From Bacteroidota bacterium (GTDB lineage Bacteria; Bacteroidota; Ignavibacteria; SZUA-365): a stretch of DNA of 49,209 nt. The stretch spans positions 1-49,209 of the forward strand of contig JARYLZ010000014.1 of NCBI GenBank assembly GCA_029907355.1. Reading direction: 5' to 3'. The notes beneath the pieces were generated by a model that saw only the letters and a list, made by a program, of their open reading frames with translations, was not told where the DNA came from and did no database searches. Shown piece after piece: positions 1 through 9,325 of the stretch (position 1 is the stretch's first letter; every line of letters begins with the position of its first letter). The position numbers were made by a program, and so were the translations under genes.

Positions 1-1
1 T

Positions 2-844
2 GTCGCTCCAGAGGATATCGATCTCGTCAGCGCCACGCAGGGACCGGGTCTCATCGGTTCCCTCGTCGTCGGTTTGAATTTCGCCAAGGCATTCGCTGCG
101 GCACGAGATATCCCCTTTCTGCCCGTCCATCATGTCGAGGCGCACATGTTCTCGGTGTTCCTTGAACGACCGTACCCTGCGTACCCTTTTCTGTCCCTGG
201 TCGTTTCCGGCGGGCACACGCTCCTTGCAGCGGTCGAGTCGCACGACCGGTATGCGATCCTCGGCTCGACGATCGACGATGCGGCGGGGGAAGCGTTCGA
301 CAAGGTCGCGAAAATGCTGAAGCTCGGTTTCCCGGGTGGTCCGGAAATCGAGAAGCGGGCGCGTTCCGGCCGGAACCAGGCGATCCCCTTCCCCCGGCCG
401 ATGATCGACTCGCCCGATGACAATTTCAGTTTCAGCGGCTTGAAAACCTCGGTCCTCTACTATCTCCGTCGGTACTATCGACCCTTTCTCGATGGTGAAC
501 AGGCGTTGCCTGCCGAAGACCTCGCGGATATCTGTGCAAGTTTCCAAGCCGCCGTCATCGACGTCCTCTGCGGGAAGACACTCCGCGCGGCGCAGCGGAC
601 AGGAATCCGGGACATCGCGTTGTCCGGCGGCGTCTCGGCGAACGGGACACTGCGCTCCCGCATGGGGAGCATGGCTGACACACACGGGCTCCGTGTCTAC
701 CTCCCCTCGCGGGAGTTCACGACGGACAACGCTGCGATGGTTGCGAACCGTGCCCGCCTGCTCGCCGAGAGAATCGACCTTCGGACGCTCATCGCACCCG
801 CCTTTTCCCGTATCGTCGGCTTGCGGCGGCATGAGCGCTCGTAA
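2..844 (+). CDS. tsaD: tRNA N6-adenosine threonylcarbamoyltransferase TsaD (5' end cut by window)
   Basis: Catalytic subunit that transfers the threonylcarbamoyl group from TC-AMP to A37 of ANN-decoding tRNAs, acting in the cytoplasm with TsaB/TsaE (known for the family). The frame is open from base 2 and 280 residues are visible, so roughly the first 50-60 residues lie upstream. Seen: the metal-binding HHVEAH motif, the ASKHA-fold segments VSGGHT, FSFSGLKT and ALSGGVSANG, and the C-terminal TTDNAAM. A TTG at 74 is an internal codon, not the start. The 3' end overlaps mltG by 14 bases, so the two are probably co-transcribed. No frameshift or missing residue is seen in the visible part. Confidence 0.97.
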   Translation, partial: VAPEDIDLVSATQGPGLIGSLVVGLNFAKAFAAARDIPFLPVHHVEAHMFSVFLERPYPAYPFLSLVVSGGHTLLAAVESHDRYAILGSTIDDAAGEAFDKVAKMLKLGFPGGPEIEKRARSGRNQAIPFPRPMIDSPDDNFSFSGLKTSVLYYLRRYYRPFLDGEQALPAEDLADICASFQAAVIDVLCGKTLRAAQRTGIRDIALSGGVSANGTLRSRMGSMADTHGLRVYLPSREFTTDNAAMVANRARLLAERIDLRTLIAPAFSRIVGLRRHERS

Positions 845-1832
845 CATCGTCGTTATCGCGTCCGGATGCGCCGTCCTCTGCGTCGGTTTCTTCCTGTTCG
901 CTCTTTTCGGTCCACACCGATCCGACCCGGTGCGCGACATCCCGATCCCCCGCGGTGCTTCGCTCATCGATATCGGCCGCATCCTCGAAGACAGCGGTGC
1001 CATCCATAGCGCTCTCGTGTTCACCGTTGCGGCGAAACTCTCCGGTAAAGGAGGGCATTTGCAAAGCGGCACCTACCGTTTCCCGGCGCGCGCGACGACG
1101 GCGGAAATCCTCGATGCCCTTGCCACAGGCCGATGGATCGTGGACGTCTGGGTCACCATCCCCGAAGGGAGCACAATCAGGAACATCGCCGTTATTCTCC
1201 GAAAGCACCTCGGCCTCGATTCCGCCGCCTTCGTCCGTGCGACTCAGAACCCGGCTTTGCTTCGGCGATGGGAGATACCGGCATCCTCGATGGAGGGGTA
1301 TCTTTTCCCCGACACGTATCAAATCCGGCTGGGTACACCAGCCGACCGGATCATCGCGAGAATGTACACCCGCTTGATCAACAGTATCCCGCCCGCATTC
1401 CGCGAACGCATGGTCCAGCAGGGGGTTTCTCTCCACGAGACCCTCACGATGGCTTCGATCATCGAAGGTGAAACGCGTAAGCCCGAGGAACGAGCCAGGG
1501 TCGCCGGAGTGTACTACAACCGTCTTCGCAAAGGGATACCCCTCCAAGCGGACCCGACCATCCAATACATCATACCCGACGGCCCCCGCCGCCTCCTGTA
1601 CCGGGATCTCCGGTTGAAATCGCCCTATAACACGTACCGTCGCAGAGGGCTGCCCCCCGGTCCCATCAACAGCCCCGGCTTGGCGGCCATCGAAGCTGCC
1701 CTGTATCCTGAACGGCACGATTACCTGTATTTCGTCGCGGACGGCAGCGGAGGCCATCGGTTTTCGCGAACCTCCGCCGAACATGAGACGGCCGTGCGCG
1801 CATACCGACGTTTCCTCGAGGGAAAGGAATGA
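831..1832 (+). CDS. mltG: endolytic murein transglycosylase MltG (YceG-like)
   Basis: Cleaves nascent glycan strands inside the periplasm to set peptidoglycan chain length (family knowledge). The ATG at 831 gives 333 residues; upstream in-frame codons overlap tsaD and carry no family sequence. Seen: one N-terminal membrane segment (about residues 5-27), a LysM-like region (about 35-100), and the YceG domain with YLFPDTY, TMASIIEGET and ADPTIQY. Glu212 in IIEGET aligns with the catalytic Glu of the family. The first bases overlap tsaD, and the stop overlaps the next start (ATGA at 1829-1832), which suggests translational coupling along the four-gene plus-strand block. Length is normal for the family. 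Confidence 0.96.
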   Translation: MSARNIVVIASGCAVLCVGFFLFALFGPHRSDPVRDIPIPRGASLIDIGRILEDSGAIHSALVFTVAAKLSGKGGHLQSGTYRFPARATTAEILDALATGRWIVDVWVTIPEGSTIRNIAVILRKHLGLDSAAFVRATQNPALLRRWEIPASSMEGYLFPDTYQIRLGTPADRIIARMYTRLINSIPPAFRERMVQQGVSLHETLTMASIIEGETRKPEERARVAGVYYNRLRKGIPLQADPTIQYIIPDGPRRLLYRDLRLKSPYNTYRRRGLPPGPINSPGLAAIEAALYPERHDYLYFVADGSGGHRFSRTSAEHETAVRAYRRFLEGKE

Positions 1833-3412
1833 CTCCGCCAGGGGATCCCGTAGACCGGAAACAGCTCCGCGCTCTCGTTTCGCTCTCGGTGAAACTCCAC
1901 ACACGAGGACGAGCGGGGCGGACCCGATACGGGCGCATCCTTTCGGTCGCGGTTTCCTACGGACTGGCTTCCTTCTACCTTTCCTGGACATTGAGCCGAA
2001 ATTTTCACGAACCTTCCTTCGTAGCCATCGGAACCATCGTCACGATGTACCTCGCCTGCTACACGGTCCTGACATCGTATTCCATTCTCTTCCTCGACCC
2101 TGAAGAACGCCGCATTCTCCACCTCTTCCCGATCTCGCGCCGAACGATTCTCTCCAGCCGTATCGTCAACCTGTTCTTGTTCGCCTTACTGCTCAGCGCG
2201 CCCTTCGTGATTCCGCTGGCCGTCTTCCATTTCCTCTACAGCGGTTCCGCTGCGCACGCCGTTGCATTCTTCGTTGTTCTCACCGCATCCTTCCTCTGGG
2301 CTACGGCGGGAAGCCTTATCATCTACAACAGTCTCATCCTCCGCTTCGTCTCTTCCTCCCGTCTCCTTGCCCTCGTTCAGTCTGCCTTCGTTTTTCTCCT
2401 GCTCTTTTTTTACCAAGGGCTTCCGTCGTTCGCAACCGCGTATCAGTGGTGGGAAGGGTTTCTCGCCTCGAAAGCCGCGCCGCTGTCTCCCGCCCACTGG
2501 TTCGTCGCCGTCTATGCAGAATGGACCGGCCGCCTCTCTCTCCCCGCCGGCAGACTATTGATGGTACAAGCGGTTATAACGTCCCTCTTCCTCATCCTCC
2601 TCGCCCGCAGCAGGTGGCTCCTCCTCCCCGATATCGCCTTGTCCCCCGACATGCCGGTCGCCGGACCATCTACCCCTGCAACAGGTCCCGGTCTCCTCGA
2701 CCGCCTCCCCATACGAAAGGCGGAAACCCGGGCGGGGTATGAACTCTTCAACCGTCTCATCGCCCGAGACCGTACCCTGCGTTTCCAGGTGATCCCGATC
2801 CTCATGATGCCTCTGGCGGTGGCCGTCTACGGACTCCTCACCGGTGGTCTCGCTTCTCCTTTCATGGGTCGAATTTTCTCGCCGGAATCGAAAGTCCATA
2901 TCCCGATTCTCGTTTTCTTTCTATTCGCCTCACGCCACATCGACCAAACCGTTCTGAAGGCGTTGCAACCGTCCAGCGTCTGGCTCCTCCGCGCGCAGAC
3001 CCACCGAGCCCTGATCGATTACGCCCGCGGCGTCCGGCGTGCCGTCGTTACGCGGTTACTCCTCCCTCAGGCTCTTCTTCTCGCCGCCGTGTTCATCGCC
3101 GTCATGCCCCCTGCAGAGGCTGTCCTTCAGGCGGGATTTCTCCTCTCCACGGCACGCTTCCAAACTTCCTTGCTGACATATCTGCGTCCGCGCATTCCCT
3201 TTTCCGCCGTCGAGACGCATCTCGATACGATCCACCGCTTTTCCCAGTTATTCGTCATCCTCCCGTTCATCATCGGTGCATTGTTCCTGCATCTCGAAGG
3301 ATCGCACTCACCGGCGGTGTTTGCCACGGCGCTGATATCCATGGAATGCGTGAATGCCATTCTCGGCTCCATGCCGCGCAAACTCCCCGCTTCCGCCATC
3401 ACGACAGGATAA
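1829..3412 (+). CDS. polytopic membrane protein, ABC-2-permease-like
   Basis: A 527-residue integral membrane protein of unknown function. The start is fixed by the ATGA overlap with mltG. The N-terminal ~35 residues are basic and probably cytoplasmic. After them come about ten to twelve hydrophobic stretches (clusters around residues 40-60, 70-90, 110-160, 180-205, 235-255, 315-340 and 400-510). The general look (long hydrophobic blocks, a DPEERR(I/L)L turn and a soluble middle loop near 265-300) resembles ABC-2-type exporter permeases, but no ATPase partner lies in the window and no diagnostic motif is seen, so transport is only a guess. It is followed after 6 bases by the Ig-like lipoprotein. 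Confidence 0.8.
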   Translation: MTPPGDPVDRKQLRALVSLSVKLHTRGRAGRTRYGRILSVAVSYGLASFYLSWTLSRNFHEPSFVAIGTIVTMYLACYTVLTSYSILFLDPEERRILHLFPISRRTILSSRIVNLFLFALLLSAPFVIPLAVFHFLYSGSAAHAVAFFVVLTASFLWATAGSLIIYNSLILRFVSSSRLLALVQSAFVFLLLFFYQGLPSFATAYQWWEGFLASKAAPLSPAHWFVAVYAEWTGRLSLPAGRLLMVQAVITSLFLILLARSRWLLLPDIALSPDMPVAGPSTPATGPGLLDRLPIRKAETRAGYELFNRLIARDRTLRFQVIPILMMPLAVAVYGLLTGGLASPFMGRIFSPESKVHIPILVFFLFASRHIDQTVLKALQPSSVWLLRAQTHRALIDYARGVRRAVVTRLLLPQALLLAAVFIAVMPPAEAVLQAGFLLSTARFQTSLLTYLRPRIPFSAVETHLDTIHRFSQLFVILPFIIGALFLHLEGSHSPAVFATALISMECVNAILGSMPRKLPASAITTG

Positions 3413-3418
3413 CAGCGC

Positions 3419-5092
3419 ATGTCCCGCCGACCGCTCCCTGCCCTCGTCGTTCTCACCGCCCTCCTCGTATCCTGCGCGACGCAGAGACCTCCCTCCGGCG
3501 GCCCCCCGGATACGACACCTCCGCGCATCGTCGCCACCACACCGGCCGACGGCACAACGCATTACCACGGTGACGTACTCGTCTTCCGCTTCGACGAGTA
3601 TGTGGACCGACGGTCTTTCGAGCAGGCGTTCCATATCACTCCTCCCCTCCAACCGCCGCCGACCTTCGCGTGGAGCGGGAAAAAGGTCACCGTCCGTCTC
3701 CACGCTCCCCTCCAACCGAACAGGACCTACGTGGCGACCGTGAACCCGACGGTACAGGACATGCGGGCAGGCAACCGCATGGCGGAAACCTTCACCCTTG
3801 CCTTCTCGACCGGGAGCATACTTGACCACGGCCGGCTGTCGGGCAGGGTCTTCGATGATAAACCCGGCGGGGTCAGCGTCTTCGCGTATGCCCTGAGCGG
3901 GAAAAACCCGGATACGCTCGACCCACGATATCATCTTCCCGATTATGTCACGCAGACTTCGGACGACGGTTCTTTCCGCCTCACGAACATGGCGGACGGC
4001 ATGTACCGCATCATCGCCTTACGGGACAAGCAGGGAAATCTCCGCTACGACCAGGAAGCCGACGCGTTCGGCGTCCTCCCTTCCGATATCGCAGTTCGGC
4101 AGCACGACACCTTGTCCCCGCCGGTCGCCATGCGGCTCGCGATGGAAGACACCACCGCACCATATCTTTTAAGCGCAGCGGCCGAGAGCCGATACGCCGT
4201 GATCGCGCGTTTCTCCGAGCGACCGATTCCCCCGCCTCCCCAAACAGCCTCGTTTCTCGATTCCACAAACGGTACGCGGATCGGTGTCGGGGATGTGGTC
4301 GAAACGCCGGACACGCGTTTCGGTCTCCTGTATTTCCCGACGTCGACCCTCCGCGAAACAACGTATATCTTCGATCCTGGCGACATTACAGACGAGGCCG
4401 GCAACCGCATACCGCAGACGTGTCGCTCGTTTCGCATTCGCGGCAGTGCTTCCGATTCACTCCCCGTGCGTCTCGTGCGCAGCAACCCCCTCATACGGAT
4501 GACGCAGTTCCCCGTCGATTCCCCTTTTACGTTCGTATTCTCGCGGCTGATGAAAACGACCTGTGCCGTCGCACTCCTCGACAGTTCCGGCGGTACCGTG
4601 CCCGTCGAGACGGATTGGTCGACCCCCGTCACACTCACGATGAGGCATCGACCACTCCTTCCGCAGACATCCTACACGCTCTGCCTCGACCTCCGCAAGA
4701 TGGCGGATTCGCTGAGCGGGTTACCCGCAGGGGACACCTCTCTCTGTCTGCCTTTCCGGACAGGTACTCCGTCCGTCCCCGGTTCCATTTCCGGCACGAT
4801 CGAAAACCTCGAAGGGATACATGCACCGGTGCGGGTCCGTGCTCGCCATGTGGAGAAACAGCATTCCGATCGCATCACACAGGCTGTCGGCACGACGTAT
4901 ACATTCCCCGAAATTCCGGAAGGTCGCTATATCCTCGACGCGTTCGAGGACCGCGACGGCAACGGCGTCTATTCACCGGGAAAACCCTTCCCCTTCATCC
5001 CGTCCGAACGCTTCGGCACGTCGGCGGACACGGTACGTGTCCGGGCGGGTTGGGAAACGAAGGGACCGGCCACACGTATCGTCTTTCACTGA
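3419..5092 (+). CDS. lipoprotein with N-terminal bacterial Ig-like (Big_5/SbsA) domain
   Basis: A 557-residue predicted lipoprotein: the signal peptide ends in LLVSC with the lipid Cys at residue 19. The segment from about residue 30 (SGGPPDTTPPRIV, then TPADG) to 130 (FTLAFSTGS) matches the Ig-like domain widespread as a first domain of Bacteroidota surface lipoproteins. Two later stretches (about 135-215 and 455-550) contain G-x-Y-x-(I/L)-x-A-(L/F)-x-D-x-(D/Q)-G-N patterns, like carboxypeptidase-regulatory/transthyretin-type folds. Probably on the outer-membrane periplasmic or surface face. Last gene of the tsaD-mltG block, 6 bases after the previous stop. The actual role is unknown. Confidence 0.85.
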   Translation: MSRRPLPALVVLTALLVSCATQRPPSGGPPDTTPPRIVATTPADGTTHYHGDVLVFRFDEYVDRRSFEQAFHITPPLQPPPTFAWSGKKVTVRLHAPLQPNRTYVATVNPTVQDMRAGNRMAETFTLAFSTGSILDHGRLSGRVFDDKPGGVSVFAYALSGKNPDTLDPRYHLPDYVTQTSDDGSFRLTNMADGMYRIIALRDKQGNLRYDQEADAFGVLPSDIAVRQHDTLSPPVAMRLAMEDTTAPYLLSAAAESRYAVIARFSERPIPPPPQTASFLDSTNGTRIGVGDVVETPDTRFGLLYFPTSTLRETTYIFDPGDITDEAGNRIPQTCRSFRIRGSASDSLPVRLVRSNPLIRMTQFPVDSPFTFVFSRLMKTTCAVALLDSSGGTVPVETDWSTPVTLTMRHRPLLPQTSYTLCLDLRKMADSLSGLPAGDTSLCLPFRTGTPSVPGSISGTIENLEGIHAPVRVRARHVEKQHSDRITQAVGTTYTFPEIPEGRYILDAFEDRDGNGVYSPGKPFPFIPSERFGTSADTVRVRAGWETKGPATRIVFH

Positions 5093-5591
5093 GGGGACTG
5101 AAAACCTCTCTGCGGGATTAACCGGCGATACCTCTTCCATTCCGGCATCAACGGGCTTGAAGATAATCCATTCTCTGCAGGTACGGCGGAGACGAGGAGA
5201 ACGATCTTCCCTGTTCACATCCCTGCCTACAGGAACGGGATTCCGGCGAAAAACACGACTGCCTTCGACGGTGTATCCCGGAATTGCCTTTCTCGTGCTT
5301 GGATCCGCGCACGTATCAAAGCCAAAGGCACACAGGCCGTTGGATTCGAGACGGAAAAAGCGTGTCTCAAGCGCCGGACTCACGTGCCCTCTCGTTCCAC
5401 TTTCTCCGGAATTTCAGAAGGAGGGGTCTGAGAGAAAGTCCCATCTCTGCAAGTCACATGCCCCAACAATCGTCCGTTCGCTTGTCTCCCTGACTCGGAT
5501 ATTTCCGTTTCTTCTTCCCCCGTGCAGCACGTTCAACCGCTCCCACGACGATTCCATCCTTCCCCGACGCGTACCGAGAAACCGTGGAATA
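5093..5591. other. 499-base gap between convergent genes
   Basis: No supportable gene. Open frames here have scattered base use in the third codon position and no family resemblance. No strong stem followed by a T-run was found, although the flanking genes converge and a terminator would be expected. Confidence 0.5.
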
Positions 5592-6092
5592 TCAACGGTA
5601 CACTTCGACGATAAAGGCGTCCGGGTATCCCCGCTGGATGACTTCTTCCTTAAATCGCGCTGCTTGTTCACGGGTTTGGAACGACCCGACGGTGATCTTG
5701 AAAAGACCCGATACCGAGTCGTAGTCCTTGTACACGGGGACGGAAAATTTCGTTCGCGCATCGGTGAAAAGCTGATCCGCACCGCTCTCCGCCCGAAACG
5801 CCCCGATTTGCACGCTCCACATCACCGCACCCTTTTTCGGCAGATCGCTGCGAACGGGGGGAGGGAGATCCCGACTCTCGGATTCCCTCGCCGGGACTTT
5901 TCCTTGTTGCGTCGCCACGCTGTCCGTCGGCTGGTCTGTCGATGGGACAACCGTCTGGGTGTCATCGGTCTTCTTGAACTCCTCGGGCGCGCGTACCGCC
6001 TCGCCGGACACCGTCTCCTCGCTTGGGCTGCATCCTACGAAGCAGAGCACCCACGCAGAAAGGATAACCATGCTCAAGATTCTGTGTCTCAT
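5592..6092 (-). CDS. SPOR-domain lipoprotein
   Basis: A 166-residue lipoprotein. The signal peptide ends in CFVGC, with the lipid Cys near residue 21. A low-complexity Ser/Thr/Pro/acidic linker (about 22-88) precedes a C-terminal SPOR domain (about 90-166): WSVQIGAF at its start, a second half with FKITVGSF-QTREQA, and a final G-Y-P-D-A-F. SPOR domains bind denuded glycan strands at the division septum (family knowledge), so an envelope/division-site role is likely. It follows deoC by 12 bases on the same strand and is probably co-transcribed with it, although a functional link to deoC is not evident. Confidence 0.92.
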   Translation of the reverse strand: MRHRILSMVILSAWVLCFVGCSPSEETVSGEAVRAPEEFKKTDDTQTVVPSTDQPTDSVATQQGKVPARESESRDLPPPVRSDLPKKGAVMWSVQIGAFRAESGADQLFTDARTKFSVPVYKDYDSVSGLFKITVGSFQTREQAARFKEEVIQRGYPDAFIVEVYR

Positions 6093-6104
6093 GTCGTACT
6101 CCGT

Positions 6105-6854
6105 CTATGCAAGTCGTACAATCGAAACGCCACTGCTCGTGCCGATCCTGTCGGCACCCGCCTCCAGCATGCGGAGGGCCTCTTGGCGCGTTCGAATCCC
6201 CCCGCTGGCTTTGACGCGAATCGCATCCCCCGCTACGAAGCGAAGGAGAGCGACATCGCCCTCTACAGCCCCCTCCGGGCCAAAGCCCGTGCTCGTCTTG
6301 ACGAAATCCGCACCCGCCTCGCGGGCGAGCAGGACGGCGAGAATTTTTTCCCTCGTGTCGAGGAAACACGTTTCCACGATGACCTTCACGCATGAAGCGG
6401 GGGCCGACGATTTCACCGTCCCAACCACCCCGCGGATATCATCCAACACCGCCTCGAGACGCCCCGATTTCAGGTGGCCGATGAGCATGACCATATCGAA
6501 CTCGCATGCCCCATCCTCCAGAGCCCGGCTTGCCTGTTGAATTTTCGTCGAAGGCGATACCGCGCCGAGCGGAAAACCGATCACGGTGCATACACGCACA
6601 GCACTTCCCGCAAGGAGATCCGCGCAGAGAGGGACCCAGACCGGATTGACACAGACGCTCGCGAACCCATACTCGAGACCCTCACGGCAGATCCTTCGAA
6701 TATCCTCCTCGACCGCATCGGCCTTCAGGAGCGTGTGATCGATGACACCCGCGAGCGACCGCTGAGACTCCTCGACGTCAACGCACTTCCCTACGCGCTC
6801 GCCTCTTATCCAATCGGCGAGCAGGTGCGTTGCCTCATCCAGGATGTGTTGCAT
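6105..6854 (-). CDS. deoC: deoxyribose-phosphate aldolase
   Basis: Class I aldolase that splits 2-deoxyribose-5-phosphate into acetaldehyde and glyceraldehyde-3-phosphate in nucleoside salvage (family knowledge). It has 249 residues, with about 30 extra N-terminal residues before the conserved IDHTLLK. Seen: SVCVNP, VIGFPLG, EFDMV (Asp120), the Schiff-base segment FVKTSTGF (Lys186), VKASGGIRT (Lys215) and the phosphate-binding GTSSG. All three catalytic positions are present. The ATG at 6854 has a GAGG about ten bases upstream. First gene of a two-gene minus-strand unit with the SPOR lipoprotein. Confidence 0.96.
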   Translation of the reverse strand: MQHILDEATHLLADWIRGERVGKCVDVEESQRSLAGVIDHTLLKADAVEEDIRRICREGLEYGFASVCVNPVWVPLCADLLAGSAVRVCTVIGFPLGAVSPSTKIQQASRALEDGACEFDMVMLIGHLKSGRLEAVLDDIRGVVGTVKSSAPASCVKVIVETCFLDTREKILAVLLAREAGADFVKTSTGFGPEGAVEGDVALLRFVAGDAIRVKASGGIRTRQEALRMLEAGADRIGTSSGVSIVRLA

Positions 6855-7699
6855 CTTTACGGAACCTCGCCATGGGAAAATACATCAGTACGCGGGAAAT
6901 CCGAACACAGAGTAAGCAACCGAATTCGCCACGTTTATCATATGCCAGTGATGGCGGGAATCAAGCTCGTGCGAAATGACAACACAAAGGACCCTGGTGA
7001 ACAGACGAAAAAGCATGGTTCACCGTTTGTTCTCCCTATTGATTCGGAACCGATACGGAGCAACAGGCCGTGAACCGACTCCACCATGGCGTTCGCCGGG
7101 TCATCATTCTCCCCGACACTCACCACGGGCCATGTGATCGAACGTACCTTTTCACGCCCGCGCGACCAGTTCTCAAGCCGTTTTATCCTTGAAGTCGACC
7201 CGATCAACATGTTCGAATACAAGGGGCTGCAACGGTTCTCTTCATCCGATCCATCCCTATCCTCCATGACGAATCCCAGCACAGACGTTCATGGACACCT
7301 CACGAGCTATCGTAAGCGATTCCATGATCCACGGATCGAAGGCACCACATTTCTCCTTGTGCTTTCACACGATACGATAACTCGACACCCTGAATCAACG
7401 AGTTATTTGTCTCTTTCGGCGTCCGAGAAAAGACGGCTTTCGCATCGTGGCTCTTGGAACTATATCCCGAAACCGGGGGCCGATCACCCCCGCGTACCCG
7501 TACTTTCATTCATCGAAAAAGGTGGATGGGGAAACCGTCTTTTCTCCAGAGAGGGATACATGCACGAGAGCATCCCCTGTAACTCTTCCCCATCCTATGA
7601 AAACCCGTTCATCGGTATCGTGAGTTCTTATCGAATCATTTCCACCACATTCTCACCCCCATGTTGCTCATCCTCTAGAGAAGACGAAATTTTATTAGT
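6855..7699. other. long AT-richer non-coding stretch upstream of deoC
   Basis: About 845 bases without a gene I can support, visibly poorer in G/C than the flanking genes. A plus-strand frame at 7086-7703 (205 codons) is Ser-rich, has no signal peptide or motif and shows no coding bias, so I do not call it. The stretch should contain the deoC promoter, but I could not pick a convincing -35/-10 pair. Confidence 0.45.
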
Positions 7700-7740
7700 T
7701 TGAACAAGAAAAACGGCGGAAAGGATATCCTTTCCGCCGT
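7700..7740 (-). terminator. intrinsic terminator of tRNA-Met
   Basis: Perfect palindrome at 7713-7740 (ACGGCGGAAAGG and its complement around a short AT centre), read on the minus strand directly after the tRNA and followed by TTTTTCTTG. Classic rho-independent structure. Confidence 0.9.
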
Positions 7741-7746
7741 CGCTCG

Positions 7747-7819
7747 TAGCGGGTGAGGGACTCGAACCCACGACACACGGATTATGATTCCGTTGCTCTA
7801 CCAGCTGAGCTAACCCGCC
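7747..7819 (-). tRNA. tRNA-Met (CAT anticodon), elongator type
   Basis: A 73-base cloverleaf read on the minus strand. The acceptor is GGCGGGT/ACCCGCT with a G1-U72 wobble. The D arm is GCTC/GAGC, the anticodon stem is ACGGA/TCCGT with loop ATCATAA, the variable loop is GTGTC, and the T loop is TTCGAGT. The discriminator is A and CCA is not encoded. The T stem GTGGG/CCCTC carries a T50-T64 mismatch. CAT could also be a lysidine-modified Ile2 tRNA, but the loop and overall form fit elongator Met better than initiator (no GGG/CCC anticodon stem). A TTGTTT-N17-TAAGCT pair just upstream is a weak promoter candidate. Confidence 0.93.
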
Positions 7820-7948
7820 GGTACGGATAAGCTTATGGAAAATCCGTTTTCGAAACAAGCTCTTGACTTCCCCATCACCCGGACTCGCCCAGATTTCCAT
7901 CACGCAGCCGCTCTTTCTCGATAACCATACTCCGTAGCTGGAACTGAA

Positions 7949-8581
7949 ATGGAAGAAAAACAACCTGCGAAAAAAGGTCGAAGCTTGGAAACGATATCCG
8001 TACGGCGCCGCGCAAAGCTTGAGGCGGTTCTTCGGAAAAGGCAGCCCGATCTTACGATCGTCATCGAAAACATCTGGGACCCTCACAACGTCGCGGCAAT
8101 CCTCAGAACCGCAGATGCCGTCGGCATTGCGCGTATCCATCTCGTTTACACGATCGAGGACCCACCGGATCTTCGACGGAAAGGAAAGCAGAGTTCGGCC
8201 AGTGCAAACAAGTGGGTGGATATCGTTCGGCACCGAACCATGCGTGAATGCATCGACGTATTGCACGGGGAAGGGTTTCGCGTCTATGCCTCCCGCCTCG
8301 GGACGTCCTCGCTTTCCCTTTTCGACATCGATGCGACGCATCCCAGCGCTTTCGTTTTCGGGAACGAACACCGCGGCGTCTCCGACGAATGCCTCGCGCT
8401 CGCGGACACAGCGTACATGATCCCGATGGCAGGGATGATCCAAAGCCTGAACGTGTCCGTTGCCGCTGCCGTCACCGTCTATGAGGCGTTTCGGCAGAGA
8501 ACTCGTGCGGGGTTCTACGATGCCCCTCGCCTGGACGAAGCGACCATTCGCGAACGGCTCGAAGTATGGGCACGGCGATAA
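7949..8581 (+). CDS. trmH: tRNA (guanosine-18-2'-O)-methyltransferase TrmH
   Basis: SPOUT-class methyltransferase that 2'-O-methylates G18 in the D loop of tRNAs using SAM (family knowledge). It has 210 residues. Seen: RKRQPDLT near the N terminus, typical of TrmH rather than TrmL/RlmB; motif 1 PHNVAAILRTADAVG with the catalytic Arg; motif 2 FVFGNEHRGV; and motif 3 IPMAGMIQSLNVSVAAAV, which forms the trefoil knot. Transcribed divergently from the neighbouring tRNA-Met. No strong Shine-Dalgarno site precedes the ATG. No anomalies. Confidence 0.95.
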   Translation: MEEKQPAKKGRSLETISVRRRAKLEAVLRKRQPDLTIVIENIWDPHNVAAILRTADAVGIARIHLVYTIEDPPDLRRKGKQSSASANKWVDIVRHRTMRECIDVLHGEGFRVYASRLGTSSLSLFDIDATHPSAFVFGNEHRGVSDECLALADTAYMIPMAGMIQSLNVSVAAAVTVYEAFRQRTRAGFYDAPRLDEATIRERLEVWARR

Positions 8582-9325
8582 CGCGCCCCCTCCCGCGCCG
8601 TGGATAAAGAGAGTCCGCAATATTCGGCCGTCTACAAAGACCCTCTCGCTGTCTGCATGAAGAGTCGGGATTCGAAACAAGGGGTGTACTGGGCGACGGC
8701 ATGGCAAAGTGACCGACGGAGTTCCCGCAACAGCGGCAACCTCCTCTTCCCCTGAGCGACGGCACAGAGGAACAGCGAGCTTCCCCCGAATACACCGGTT
8801 CGCAAAGAGAAGGAACGGCTGTTGGATCCCGGCGTCGGAGGAATCGAAGGGCAAGGGAAAACAGGAACGGCAGGAAAGGAACGAATAGCGGAATCGCTTC
8901 GCGCACGGCAGGAAGAAGTGCACAGCTCGATCGTCCCCCCTTTTCTCACGAAGGGAAATGACGCGTATATCCTTTTTCGAAAGCGGGTACAAGAAGAACT
9001 CCCGCTCGATTCCCCTGCTAAGTTTTGCGATGTGGCACTGCTTGTACACGTGAAATCGCGTAGCATGGTCGAGTGCCACCGACAGGGAGAACCCGAAAAG
9101 AGCGAAACATCTCCTCGGATGTGGGGGCCGAATATTTCGCCTTCGCGGGGTGCTACTTCGAAGCGGAAAGTATCTCCAATCTTTGGAGCAGTGCTGGAAG
9201 CCGGAGATCTTCGTTCGGCCGATGCGGCCGTCCCACTTCGATGATCCAGCGCTCGAGAATTTTCCCGTCGGCCCCATGAAAATGTGAACCGGCGAAGGAC
9301 ACACCCGATGCGCAACGCATGGGGG
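8582..9325. other. 744-base stretch without a supportable gene
   Basis: Lies between trmH and the end of the VWA gene, which converge. Frames at 8632-9315 (-) and 8822-9244 (+) start at non-ATG codons, match nothing I know and have mixed third-position bases, unlike the C/G-ending genes nearby. It could be a decayed gene. I see no terminator stem with a T-run. Confidence 0.45.

Noticed and set aside
4821-6395. 524-codon plus-strand frame
   Set aside because: Spans the end of the Ig-like lipoprotein, a gap and the antisense of two clear genes (SPOR, deoC).
7086-7703. 205-codon plus-strand frame
   Set aside because: Ser-rich, no motif, no coding bias, ends in the tRNA terminator region.
8822-9244. 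140-codon plus-strand frame starting at TTG
   Set aside because: No family resemblance, mixed third codon bases unlike the genes around it, no ribosome site.
7628-9304. 558-codon minus-strand frame with AQLVEQR-type text
   Set aside because: It runs straight through tRNA-Met and its terminator and antisense to trmH; the text is the usual artefact of translating a tRNA gene.
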